From NCBI GenBank assembly GCA_034190875.2, contig CM067354.1, positions 71,670,655-71,734,654 of the forward strand: 64,000 nucleotides of DNA. The letters are read 5' to 3'. The notes under the pieces are model-generated. The model had not been told where the DNA came from. It did not search any database and saw only the letters and a program-made list of their open reading frames with translations. Within the stretch, counting starts at the first letter, position 1; each line of letters starts with the position of its first letter. Shown here piece by piece: positions 11,391 through 23,300 of the stretch. A program made the position numbers and the translations under genes. The stretch is from Urechis unicinctus. Its lineage: Eukaryota > Annelida > Polychaeta > Xenopneusta > Urechidae.

Positions 11391-13207
11391 CTTGTTATAA
11401 TAAGATACCCCACTCGGCAATTCGCCCGACAAATTCCGTGACGCCGTGTAAGCAGCGCCCCCTACGTTTCTTGAAACTGCTCGACGCGCAGCAGCCAACC
11501 AAAGTTATGATTCGCGAGTATGTTTGACTAGAAGTCAAACACAAATAGGTATTTCTGCGCTGCAATTAACTGTTATAATTGACAAAGGCCTTTCCATCCA
11601 TTAAGTGATTGTTCTACCACATGTTTCTGGCTATATTGCCGGGAAATTAAGTTTTGTGCAATATGCATAAACACAACCTCTGTAGTCAATGATATACATG
11701 ACCAGAAGAATTACCGAAGTGCGAAGGAAGGGCTCGTTGTCCCAAGCATTATACAGGCTTAAGGAACATTGTCAGTGAAAGCCTGGGTTGTAAGCATTCT
11801 AGCCAAAGAGGGATGGGAGTGATCGAGAGGTGGTGGGTTTGTAAATGCATGCGTGTATGCTTACGTTTGTTGGGTGATGAAAGAAGCCAAGATGGCAAGT
11901 TTGGCCGTTTGAAACTGGACATATTTAGGCCCTCTCAAAATAACACAAACACACTTTACTGCGTAGCTTGCAATGTAACGTTCCAAATATTCGTCTTAAT
12001 ATGGATTTTATGCACACGTAAGTAACTTGCGCTTCTCTATATCTGCACAGACTCCGTCAAGCGGCTTCTCGTAATCTGTATATTTGTCCACAAAGCTTAT
12101 TTCTGCCCAGGGCTTGGCCAACTCCCCTTTTAACTCAACACTCTTGCAGAGGAGCGCTTAATATAGTTCTTTGAAAACAACCTGTTTGAAGGGCGTTCTG
12201 TTGTTAACTAGCGACCCATGACCCCAACCCCTCAGAAGTTGCTACTGCGCAATATGGCAATATGGCGGGCTGGTTTTAGGGTGGGGCGTTGTAAGTCATG
12301 GTATATGGAATATTACCATGAACGAAAATATTTAACTATTTATGAATGGAGATGATATACAGGAGAGAAATAGAATCAGATGAAGCGAACAAAAACACCA
12401 GTATCAATATCGAACCGAGCACCACACCACAAACCTACCAACATGTCTCCACAAGTAAGGATAAGACGAGACTAACGAGAGGCAAACAGGTGGTAAAAAG
12501 AAATATTCAATACACACCTCGAAGTAGATGTTCTGAAGCAATTGTTCTCTATCACTGCCGTTCAGTAAGCTTTTCAGCTGATGATGTTGTCGGGGAAAAT
12601 GCAAGGTATACTTTATGAACCTGAGCTTAATCTGATAACACACTATGGGTGTCAAACGGCAACAGATTACAGAACGAACGGAAAAGTTCTATGACAAGTT
12701 GCCTTGCACAGTTGAACTGTGAGCAAACCACGCTAGTCTGCGTCCAGACTCTAGGGGTTCCGCTACGCTTCTCGCCCTATAGTCTACGGCCAGACAAGGT
12801 CTAAAAGTGGCGCGTCCGAATATTCATTAGACACGTTCGTTGATCTTCGTGACCAATCAACACAAAGGTTGTGACCCGGATTGACCTTAATTGCGCCTGG
12901 CTCATGAAGCTGGCTTGTGATACGCACCCTTCGGTTCCATGTGACGTCATGGACATTGTAGTGGTCTGCATCCAATGAGAACACATTGAAGGTCTTCTGG
13001 AACTATCGGCGTCTCAAAAGTTAGCGAAGGCGAGACTATTGAATATCAGTAACATGTAAACAGCGCCCGCAGCCATCAGGCTGGGGGACCTTGACTAAAA
13101 CCACGCAGTAGTCGGGTAGATAAAGGCGAATGCTGGTCAGTGATGTGTGACGTTTGGGTTGACGCCCCATTTTTTTTTACGCGCGTTATAGCTCACGTGT
13201 CTGTAAA
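11391..13207 (-). repeat. repeat family B, copy 1 (inverted), with inserted TIR element
   Basis: Read on the minus strand from the microsatellite, this matches 58691-60140 almost base for base, and its first kilobase matches 55328-56344. The only large difference is a 364-bp insertion at 12734-13097. The constant arm next to the microsatellite begins TACTTTACAGACACGTG. Open frames such as 12404-12655 (minus), repeated at 55507-55758 and 58870-59121, have no recognisable domain and one copy is truncated, so I treat them as non-coding. Confidence 0.75.
12734..13097. mobile_element. small non-autonomous TIR element with 9-bp target duplication
   Basis: The insertion starts TAGTCTGCG and ends TTGACTA, giving a short inverted repeat TAGTC/GACTA. 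It is flanked by AAACCACGC at 12725-12733 and 13098-13106. The two other repeat B copies have an uninterrupted single GCGTGGTTT at about 55430 and 58792, which are empty sites. It has no coding capacity. The duplication length is compatible with a hAT-like or other 8-9 bp class; the superfamily is not decided. Confidence 0.7.
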
Positions 13208-13664
13208 GTATGTATGTATGTATGTATGTATGTATGTATGTATGTATGTATGTATGTAGGTAGGTAGGTAGGTAGGTAGGTAGGTAGGTAGGTAGGTAGG
13301 TAGGTAGGTAGGTAGGTAGGTAGGTAGGTAGGTAGGTAGGTAGGTAGGTAGGTAGGTAGGTAGGTAGGTAGGTAGGTAGGAAGGTAGGTAGGTAGGTAGG
13401 TAGGATGGTAGGTAGGTAGGTATGTATGTATGTATGTATGTATGTATGTATGTATGTATGTATGTATGTATGTATGTATGTATGTATGTATGTATGTATG
13501 TATGTATGTACGTACGTACGTACGTACGTACGTAGGTAGGTAGGTAGGTAGGTAGGTAGGTAGGTAGGTAGGTAGGTAGGTAGGTAGGTAGGTAGGTAGG
13601 TAGGTAGGTAGGTAGGTAGGTATGTATGTATGTATGTATGTATGTATGTATGTATGTATGTATG

Positions 13665-13695
<31 letters not shown>

Positions 13696-14052
13696 GTATG
13701 TAAGTATGTATGCATGCATGCTAACATGCATGCATGCACGCACGCATGCACGCACGCACGCACGTACGCACGCACGCACGCACGCACGAACGTACGTGCG
13801 TACGTACGTACGACGTACGTACGTATGTACGTACGTACGTATGTACGTACGTATGTATGTATGTATGTATGTATGTATGTATGTATGTATGTATGTATGT
13901 ATGTATGTATGTATGTATGTATGTATGTATGTATGTATGTATGTATGTATGTATGTATGTATGCATGCATGCTAACATGCATGCATGCAAGCACGCATGC
14001 ACGCACGCACGCACGTACGTACGCACGCACGCACGCACGCACGCACGCACGT
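13208..14052. repeat. complex tetranucleotide microsatellite (GTAT/GTAG/GTAC/GCAT/GCAC)
   Basis: About 845 bases of 4-bp repeats run in blocks: (GTAT)n, (GTAG)n, (GTAT)n, (GTAC)n, (GTAG)n, (GTAT)n, then mixed GCATGCATGCTAACATGC / GCACGCATGCAC blocks that occur twice (about 13705-13800 and 13960-14050). All open frames over it (poly HTYI, MYVC, LPTY) are artefacts of the repeat. Confidence 0.95.
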
Positions 14053-14186
14053 TTTACAAAGTTTGCAATTAGAATGAGCTACACGATGGTGTAAATTTTA
14101 TAACAATCCGCCCATTATTAACGGAGTTATTCGAGATACTAGTTTTTCACTTATTCGATGACCTTGACCTTAGTTATGGTTCAAAG
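14053..14186 (+). repeat. repeat family A, copy 4, left half (target of the P-like element)
   Basis: TTTGCAATTAGAATGAGC...GGAGTTATTCGAGATACTAG...GATGACCTTGACCTTAGTT matches other A copies, then stops at the P-like element. It resumes at 25118. The last eight bases, GTTCAAAG (14179-14186), are repeated at 25118-25125. Confidence 0.8.
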
Positions 14187-14217
14187 CAAAGAACTTCAAT
14201 ACCAAGAAGGGAAGGCG
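14187..14217 (+). repeat. left terminal inverted repeat of P-like element
   Basis: It pairs with 25088-25118 over about 31 bases with three mismatches. The first base (C) is ambiguous because it overlaps the target duplication on the other side. Confidence 0.8.
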
Positions 14218-14306
14218 GGAACTTTTTGTGAAACCGGCGACCGCAGCGCCATCGCGCGGCGTGGGTTAATACGAGCCTGGCCCGGCTTGGCATTTTTCTG
14301 TCAACA

Positions 14307-17300
14307 ATGGAGTTATCGGAGCGTGCGAGTCAAAGTTCAAGGTGGAAATCGGGTCGAGGTACTATCTGTGCAGCGTGGAATTGCAATAATTATAAAGGAA
14401 CAAGGCCTGATATATCCTGGTTTTCTTTTCCAAAGGACAAATCTCGGTAAGTGAGTTTTATTGAATCTTGATCGATGCATGGAGTTTATCTGAACATTCT
14501 CGGACTGTCTCATTTAAATGATTTAGACAAACCTTTCCTTTCAACTGCTGATGCATGTTGTTGTTGGGAGCAGCGGTCCATTCAGCTAATGATTAGGCTA
14601 ATTATTCAAGAGCTAACACACCTTGGGGATTCAACAATAGACAGCGAAGTTTGTCCGATGCTTAATGGGGTCATCCATTGTATCATTTTTACAAGGGGAG
14701 GTAGTCTAATTTACATGTGGTGACGTACGTCACCGCTGTGGTCTAATGGCTTTAACGTGACGGCGTTGCATTAAAAGCGTATGACACCTCTGAGGAGCTT
14801 GGCCCTTAACGTGTCAGCGCTAGTAACACACGTCCCCCGGAACCGCCCTGGCCTTTTAGGCGGCAAAGAAATGTACAAGTGGTCACTTGTACGGTCACTT
14901 GTAGCCGACCCGCCAAGAAGCAGAGAACTAGCCAGCTAGATAACCACGAAGAAGCTAGTAAAGGAACAGTGAAAGCAGCCAAGTAGAAGACACAGCAAGT
15001 AACCAACCGCCCTACGACAGCTAAAGGTAAGCGGGCTTAGGAAATCACTATATTGGTGTCAGAAGTGATCGTATCTACGTCTGGTTTTTATACCGTTTCT
15101 GGCCCTGACTTTTTAATTAGACGCTTTTGCGCAGGAAATATTAGTACGCCTTTTGACACCTGGTGGTTTCTTGGCCTTGCTGCCTTACGCCTTACTTTAG
15201 TCAAGCTTGATTTGTGCATGCTATTTAAGTTGACTATTACGTAAGTGCCGTGGTTGTTTGTAGGGTTACGGTTGCTTGTCGTTTGCCTTGCTGTGTTCAT
15301 TGCGTGGTAGTGTTTTCGTGAAGGGCGGATTTCTATCAGCGTAACCGTTTTGATTGAGTTTCTCTGTTGTCGAGCTCTTGATGATGGCCTCCTGTGATGT
15401 GTCCTTCCCGCGCGCGGCCCCTAACGCCCCTATCTCTATCAATTATGCCCCGGCTAATATGCTTTGTTTAATACCGGGGGTGGGGGCTAAACTGGCCGCG
15501 GCTATTGTTGTGATCAGGGAGGAACAGGGCAATTTCACGGAGGTGTCTTTGAGGGCTTTGCTTCGGGGGAGCCTGTCATCGGCGGCGCTCGCGTTGGTGG
15601 ATTTCACGCCAAACCCCGCGCTGGGCGGCGCGGGACGTAACGATACACAGAGAGTGCCACCGCAAAACAGCAAGGCATGGGATAAGGGTTTTGGCGGCGG
15701 GATACAAGCACTCGGTGCTTCAGGCGGTTCGCGGGATGCGGGATTGCATGCGCCAGGTTGGACGGGTATGCGGAAGCGGGGTTCCACGATGGAACTAACC
15801 CCGAGTGTCGGCGGTATCCAGGTCGGGGAGGAGTGGAGGAGTTGGCCGCGTGTGCCGTCTACGCCTGCCCCCATTCCTCGGCGGGTCGCGGGCCTGGGGT
15901 TGGACTTGGTGTCTTCCGGCCTTGCAGGTGTCGACGCAGTCTCGCCTCCCTCCCAGTCGGGGGATGTCGGGGCTTGCGGCGACGCCTTGCTACATGGGGT
16001 CGGAGACTTCCGGGGGTACTACCGCCGTGACGTGCCTGCGGATGGGGGGCGACGGGCGTTATGCCGCGGCCCTGCCCCGCATTCCTCCCGGTTTTGAGGG
16101 ACAGAAAGCACCCCGTCCACCTGGCGCTGCTGTTCTTGGTACCCCTTATCGCCATCCTGTAGCCAGCCCTAGGGGAATGTGGGGTAGAGTAGTTTCCCCC
16201 CCGTAGGCTGCTCCCAACCCCCGCCGGTGAACCGACCATGGGATGCCTGTTCTGTAGGGACTATGAGGTCTCCAAGGAGACGGTTGCCTGTCACACCTCC
16301 GTCAGTACCATTTGTCGGGAGTGCGAGGGGTAACCCTGATCTCCATTATACTGAGCATCCCGGGTCGAGTTTCCCGGCGCCCGGTGGGTATGAGCGGCCT
16401 CGGGTTGCCGGGAACGCCTCGGGCCACTTTGAACAGTTGCCGCGTCCGGTAACTGCGGCCCCTTACCCTACATACGGCGCCCGCTCCTGTTGCTGACCAC
16501 CGGAATAACCAAGGTCCCTATGACAGCAGGGGATGGGACCCCGCCAAGGCCCTCCCTAGGGGCCTTTCATTTGACGGAGTCCGGGGGTGGAAGATTTTCC
16601 GGCAGCGATTTGAGCGATATGCATTCGCTCGCGGCTGGTCTGAGGATCAGAAGAGCGAATGCCTATGCTGGGCTATGGTGGGAAAGGCGGCAGCGGTCCA
16701 CTCCGCCATCATAGGTGATGATCTGGGTGTTCCCTTTGGTGTCGTGATGGATGAACTTGAGCACCGCTTTGGGTCTGGGGACTTGTACGAGGTCGCCCAG
16801 GCCAAGTTCAACCAGGCCACGCAGGCACCAGGGGAGGACCTTATGGAGTGGAGTGACAGAATCAGAAGTCTGTCACTCGAGGCATTGTCTGGCCTGCCCG
16901 ACAATTACAGGGTGTGGCAGACGGTGTCTCGCTTCTGCCAGGGGCTGCAGGATCGAGATGCGGCGCACCACACACCCCTCTGCGGCACCCGCAAACCCTC
17001 CGTGAAGCTATAGACCTGGTAAAGGACTTCCAACAACAATACCAGGCATGCTACGGAAAGCAGTCCCGGAGGCGGGGAAGGGAAGGGGAGGGGGTACCCC
17101 CAAGGGTTTCAGCAGTAACTGGCCCTGGTGAGGTGGAGGGCCTCGCGCGCCTGATGAGTCAGCTGCAGCGTGAGGTCCTGACCCTGACTAGGGCCATGCA
17201 AAAGCTGAAAGATCAGGGGTCACCCAAAGCTACTCAGAGTCCCTCCCGTTATAAATCTCCCAAAAGAGAAGCTGGGCCCTGTTTCCGTTGTGGGAAACAG

Positions 17301-20300
17301 GGGCACTTTAAGAGGGAATGCCCAATGGCCCGGGAAGGGAGTCCCAGAACTCCTCAGGGAACAAAGTCGGGAAACGCCCAGGGGTCGGGCCAAGGGGCAG
17401 GTCGCCGATCCCCTCAACACTAGTGCCTCCGGTCTGTGTGGGTTGTGGGGCTGTAGGGGGTTGAGGTGATGCTGTAAAAGGTAGAGCCTGGAGTAAGGTT
17501 CTGGCGGGTAAGGGGCCTAGGATACAGGTTCATGGCGACCTGTGTACTTCCGCCGATGCACCAATGCCACCTCCGGTCCCTCCCCAGAATGTCAGCACTG
17601 CCGGTGAAGGTAGTGCGGCACGAAAGGGACAAGGGCTGAGAGAGCGAGCAAAAGGTAGCTCATCTGGCGCCACAGGAATGTCCATGGCACCTCGTATACC
17701 CCCTCTTACCCAAGTTAATCAAGCAAATTCGGCTCCTCAATCCATTGCTTCACCATAATCGACACCATTGGACAACTACAGGGGACCTCATGATGCACAA
17801 CGGGTTGGGGGACCGGTGACGGAGTTGGCCAGTAGCAGCGTAATCGATGAGGTGCCTGGTGAAAGCCCTTGTGATGTTGATGCAGAGAATCAGGTGGATC
17901 ACTATCCATTTTGGGAGATAACCCTCAGCCTAGACTCACATCCGATTCAGAGAAGAAACTCATCACCCGTCTCCAGATGCGGATATCATTGATAGTAGTG
18001 ATGAGGATGAAGAGGTGCAAGTGGATGCTGCTGCAGCTGGAGAAGACTGATTCTTCCCAAGATGACGCAGGAAATAGTGATGAAGTGAGCCTGCATCATT
18101 CAACCTCACGAGTGATAGCAAGTCTTCTACGGACAGTGATCAATATGAAGCAGAGTTAATGGGCCCAATGTCTCCCATGGATGAAGAGGGGATGCATTTG
18201 AGTGGAGATGGAATGAAGTCCAGAGACGGAAAAACGGAAAACATGGCCTGATGATGGTGTATTGTCTGATGGTGAGATCAAAGAGGGAACCCAGTGTGAT
18301 AATGAGATCCATAAGGTGCCCAATGAAAGAATATTGGTGGGCTAACTCCTATCCGCGTCTCGCTTTACCCTGCCAGTGCAGATTGTTGGTATGACTGTAG
18401 ATGCCGTTGTCGATACCGCTGCGGAAGTCAAAATTATGTCTGACCGTGTTTTCCGCCAGCTAGGTCAACAGCCTCGGAAGGTCAGGGATAGTAGGCTACT
18501 GACTGCTGGTAGAGAAACGGCTATGTCCGGGTTCGTTGTGGGATCGGTGGAGTTGAATGTGAGCCATAACTGCATCCCAAGTGTTACTCTGATTTCAGGA
18601 TGGCAACTCATAATAAGAGTGGAATTGTGGCCAGGGCAATGCAGGAGGGTCTAATACCTGCTAGGTCCCTGGTGGAGCAATTGATGATGTGCCCCAAAAT
18701 AACGGGGGCACAGCGGGTTGAAGCGTTTGTCCACCAGGTGACTAAAGCGAAAGCGAGAAAAGACCAGCAGTGGTTGCGGTTGGCAGCTAAGACAGCGCTG
18801 TCCCTGCAGCTCCAGAGCCGAGAGTGGATACACCACAATGTATTCCCAATCGGCCTGCCTAGCAGGGGGCGCGTCCAAGCTCCGTTGCCAGCCGGACCAA
18901 GCAAGGACTACAGGCTCGCTTTAGACCCGTCCTTGCCGCATGTTTCGGCTAACGATGGCGCCAGTGACCCTGAGCGAACGTTGCAGGCGTCCTCAGGGCG
19001 GCCTGTAGCCAGCTCAGGGAGGGGCATGGGCAGCAGCCACCCTGACTCAGCAGGGCCAGGCTTAGTGCCCATGTTTGGGGCCTCTGGAGAAGGGTCACCC
19101 CTTGTTATGGGTGGCACTAGAGCAGAGGTTTCGACGTCTTCAATGGAGCTGGAACGTACAGGGGAATGCTCAGATTCCGAACCTGTATCCATCCTGGGTC
19201 AGTTGTTGGGTAGGGGGGAGGATTTCAATCTTCCAAGCTCTCCCCTTAGTAACCCAACCCCTGCCACTGGTTTGGGGCCTTCGGGTCATCCACATAGGCA
19301 AGTGGAATGTATCGAAGGCCCAGGTGTCGCTGATGATTTGGCTGGTCCCGATGTAAGACCCCCTTCCAAGTCCAGACGGGCAGGTAAGAAAGCCCGAAGG
19401 GGAAGGAAGGCAAAGGCAGGTGATCGAAAACAGCCGGCTGCGCAGGCAACTGCAGCGCCAGCGCTGATAATCACCTTGCCTGTAAAGCGGCAAAAGGGGG
19501 GTGCAGGGTCATCCAAGTCGAAGAAGGCACACAAGCCCATGACTATCGGCAACGACCCCTTCCCCCAATCAACAGCCAACTCACGACCCCTGGTGGTGCA
19601 GGGTGGGTCCCAGGGGGCTGTAAGCGAGACGCCCCGAGGGGACATGGGCGGCCACAAGGGGAAGTCCACACCTAGATGTCCCATTCCTGGGGGTGGGGAT
19701 TCGTACGCGTCTCCAAAAACGCACAGCTTTACCAAACATGTCCCGGAGGTTTTTAATGAAGGCCTGGACCCCATGGATGTGACAAGGCAACGATTGTCTG
19801 TCCTCCATGTGATCGCCAACTATCTGCTGGGGCCGGGCCGAGACTTAAAATTCTTGGTCCACCTCGCAGAGGGGTTAGGCGGTTTTGGATGCCAAGGCCT
19901 GAGGGAACCGACGGGATTATTGAAGGAGTCAATGCGGGAGTTCTGTCGGGTCCACGAGGATCCGGTTCCTAATAGCTTCTGTCTTAAGCCCCCAAATTCG
20001 CCCGCGGTCCTCCTCCACTGGCAACCTCTGATGGCTCTGCTGTCCCGGCTCGGGCCCCGTGAGAGGGAGCTCGTCTGGGACTTGGGCCGTCGGCCTGCAC
20101 AGTGTGGTAGGGTCGAGGGGAGCGGGGCGGGGCAGAGGCCTGCCGAACCGGAACCTCAGCTTCCTGTGGCCTTCGATTCCCACTTCCACATGGACAGGGC
20201 CCTGACTTCCCTGGGCCTATCACGGAAGTCTGGGCCGAGTAAATTGTTCATGGCTGCCAAGCCCCAGTCTGCCTTCGCTGTCGACGTTGGGGGTGCTGTG

Positions 20301-23300
20301 GCCAACTATTGCGACCCTGCCACTTACCCCAGTGTCGAGGAAATCATCCGCCTGGGGCAGCACAAAATACGGGTCGCGATTGGTCTTCACCCCAAGCATG
20401 CAGCGAAGTGCACATCGGACCAAATGCAGGTGATGTCCAACCTTCTCAAACGGTCCGAAGTTGTCGGTCTTGGGGAGGTTGGCATAGACCATTCAGTCCC
20501 CCCTGCTGAATGGGGGACACAGCAGCATGCCCTACACCACGTGCTGTCCCTCCTGGAGCCCCGGCATGTGCTGGTTTTGCACATCCGGGGAATGAAGGGA
20601 GATGACGGCACAGAGGCATATTGCTGTGCCCTGTATCAGCTGCTTGGTCAGGTGCCCAGAGAGCAGCGGATTCACCTCCACTGTTTCTCGGGATCTGGGG
20701 ATGTGGTTAGCCGGTGGGCGTCGAAGTTTCCGAACGTCCATTTTGGGTTCACTCGGCTGGTGCGAGGTTTCAGTACCTGCCAGCTCGAGGCCCTGCGCTC
20801 CATCCCCCTGGATCGCCTGTTGTTAGAGACAGATGCCCCCTATTTTAACTGCCCATCACCCAGCCATATAGGGGTGGTGGCGGCTTTGGTGGCGCGGGAA
20901 GTCGGCAAGGATCCAGTGGAGCTTATTAACATCACTGCCCTGAATACTTGTCGACTCTACGAGATGTGATGGGGGGCATATCGGTCCGGGGGGGTTGGGA
21001 AAGTCCAGGGTGGGGTCCAACTCCATCATCATACGGTGGGGGGGAGTGTGGTGACGTACGTCACCGCTGTGGTCTAATGGCTTTAACGTGACGGCGTTGC
21101 ATCAAAAGCGTATGACACCTCTGAGGAGCTTGGCCCTTAACGTGTCAGCGCTAGTAACACACGTCCCCCGGAACCGCCCTGGCCTTTTAGGCGGCAAAGA
21201 AATGTACAAGTGACTGGTCACTTGTACGGTCACTTGTAGCCGACCCGCCAAGAAGCAGAGAACTAGCCAGCTAGATAACCACGAAGAAGCTAGTAAAGGA
21301 ACAGTGAAAGCAGCCAAGTAGAAGACACAGCAAGTAACCAACCGCCCTACGACAGCTAAAGGTAAGCGGGCTTAGGAAATCACTATATACATAACAAATA
21401 GCTGAATAGCGCGATAGTGTTTGGTCAAGTTGTCGATACTTTTGTTATAGACTTTGTTGGTCTCAAGTTGATGCCTTTTATAATAATGTCGCGCCTTACT
21501 CCCTCCAACTTGTTTATTATTTGATATTATATTTACAGATGTGCCAAGTGGATTCAGAATCTGAGAAGGGACGATTTGAGAGGGAAAATGCCACAGGAGC
21601 TTATGCACAGAAGGGTGTGTGCAGAACATTTTGAAACCTCTCAATTCATGAATGCAGTAGAAAAGTAAATATGATTTTATTGCTCCTGAATCTGTTCTAT
21701 AAATAATATACATAAATTTCACCACCTTTTGATTACTGTCTTAGGCTGAACATGCATGTGACTATATTTATGACACTACCTGCTCACTTCATTGAGAATT
21801 TGAATATTGCATAAACACATGTAGGTGTCATCAGCAGAGCTCATCTGGGTTAACATTTGTTTGTGTTGTTGTCTCAGGAAGAAATTGATCTGGAGTGCAG
21901 TTCCCACAATTGTTGAGTGCCCAAATCCACCCCCATTGATGGAAGTAAAGCGTCCTCCCCCTGTGAAAAGGATTAACGAACAGCCTGCGTCAAAAAAGTT
22001 ACGATTTGTGGATGAATCTGCATCCTGTGGCTCCTTACAAGCAAGCCCTACTAAGGAAGAGTTGCGGCGGTGTAACCAAAGGTTGAAAACTAAGATTTGC
22101 CGCCTCAGGCAGAAACTCAATAAGCCAGCCAAGCCAAATAGGAAATCCCAAGAAGTCAACGCTGCTATTGGAGTTGTTGCTAAACATCTCTCAGGTCCTG
22201 CTCTTTCATTCTTTAGGTCTCAGATCAAACTATCATCTCGCAGCCGACGAGGTTATCGCTGGTCTGATTCAGACAAAACCTTTGCCCTCTCCATGTACCA
22301 CTCAAGTCCAAAGTGCTACAAAATCCTTTCCAAGGTATTTGCTTTGCCCACTATAAGGACACTTCGGGCCTGCATGAACAAATTTCAGATCTGTCCAGGT
22401 TTTCATGCAAGTATATTGGCTGGGTTGAAGGAGAAGGTAAAATCAATGTCTCCACAACAACGACTGTGTGCTGTTGTTTACGATGAAATGTCCATCAAAG
22501 AAAACCTATATTATGATGTAGCGAGAGATGGTTTCGAAAATTCGTCCCAATGTCGCACTCAGTATGTGGCTAACCATGCTGGTGTCTTCATGGTGAGGGG
22601 CCTTGTTGGCAAGTGGAAGCAGGCTGTTGGCTATTTCCTCTCTAGTGGGCCAATGCGTAGTGAATCCCTTTATGATGTACTATTAGAGGGGATAACCAAG
22701 CTTCAAAGCATTGGTCTCATAGTGAAAGTCCTCATCTGTGACCAGGGTAGTAATAACCGTAGTGTTGTAGAAAAACTAGGAGTCACTGTAGACAAGCCAT
22801 ATTTCATCAATGGAGACCAGTCTATCTATGTTATATATGACCCCCCTCATCTCATCAAAAATGTGCGAAATAATTTGAAGAAATCTGGTTTCATCATCCA
22901 AGGAGAAGCTGTTTCCTGGCAGTATATTGAACAGTTTTACCATTTTGATCAGAGTCTTTCTATTCGCATGGCACCAAAGCTGTCCTCGAAGCATATAGAA
23001 CTACCTCCATTCACGGCAATGCGTGTTAAGTTTGCCACTCAAGTCCTCAGCCATTCAGTTGCTGCGGGCATTACGACCCTTGCCTCGTTAGGCAAAATGG
23101 AGAAAGAGGCAATCAAAACAGCTCAATTTATTGATAAATTTGATTCACTATTCAACGTGTTCAATAGTCGGAACCTCTCTGCTAACCACAAAATGCGGTC
23201 AGCCATTAGGGCTGGGTCTGGTCATGTGAGTTTTTTTCAGATTGCTTTCATTGGTTGCATGATGTTCGGCAGATGGGTACAAACAGGATCCTTCCATGTA

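Larger units (their letters stand above)
14716..21388 (+). mobile_element. LTR retroelement carrying HhH, Gag, protease remnant and TatD nuclease; no polymerase
   Basis: The element is 6673 bp: 338-bp 5' LTR, primer-binding site, HhH/Gag region, protease remnant, 789-codon TatD ORF, polypurine tract, 342-bp 3' LTR, with a 4-5 bp target duplication. The LTRs differ by one substitution and one 4-bp indel, so insertion is recent. It is GC-rich against an AT-rich neighbourhood. I find no reverse transcriptase (YxDD), RNase H or integrase (HHCC, DDE) motif on either strand between the LTRs, so movement must rely on enzymes supplied in trans. It sits in sense orientation in intron 1 of the P-like transposase. 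Confidence 0.85.

Noticed and set aside
12404..12655. 83-codon frame repeated three times (also 55507-55758 and 58870-59121)
   Set aside because: Conserved only because repeat B copies are recent; low-complexity hydrophobic text, no family.
13137..14094. Several long open frames (poly HTYI, LPTY, MYVC, RACV) on both strands
   Set aside because: They are translations of tetranucleotide repeats, which stay open in many frames; the same holds for 54947-55443 and 58026-58858.
15443..20741. Many minus-strand open frames antisense to the LTR element
   Set aside because: Expected by chance in GC-rich coding DNA; none shows a domain.
18600..20969. TatD ORF as an ordinary host TATDN gene
   Set aside because: It lies fully between matched LTRs, follows a protease remnant, shares the element's high GC and is followed by the polypurine tract; there are no introns in it.
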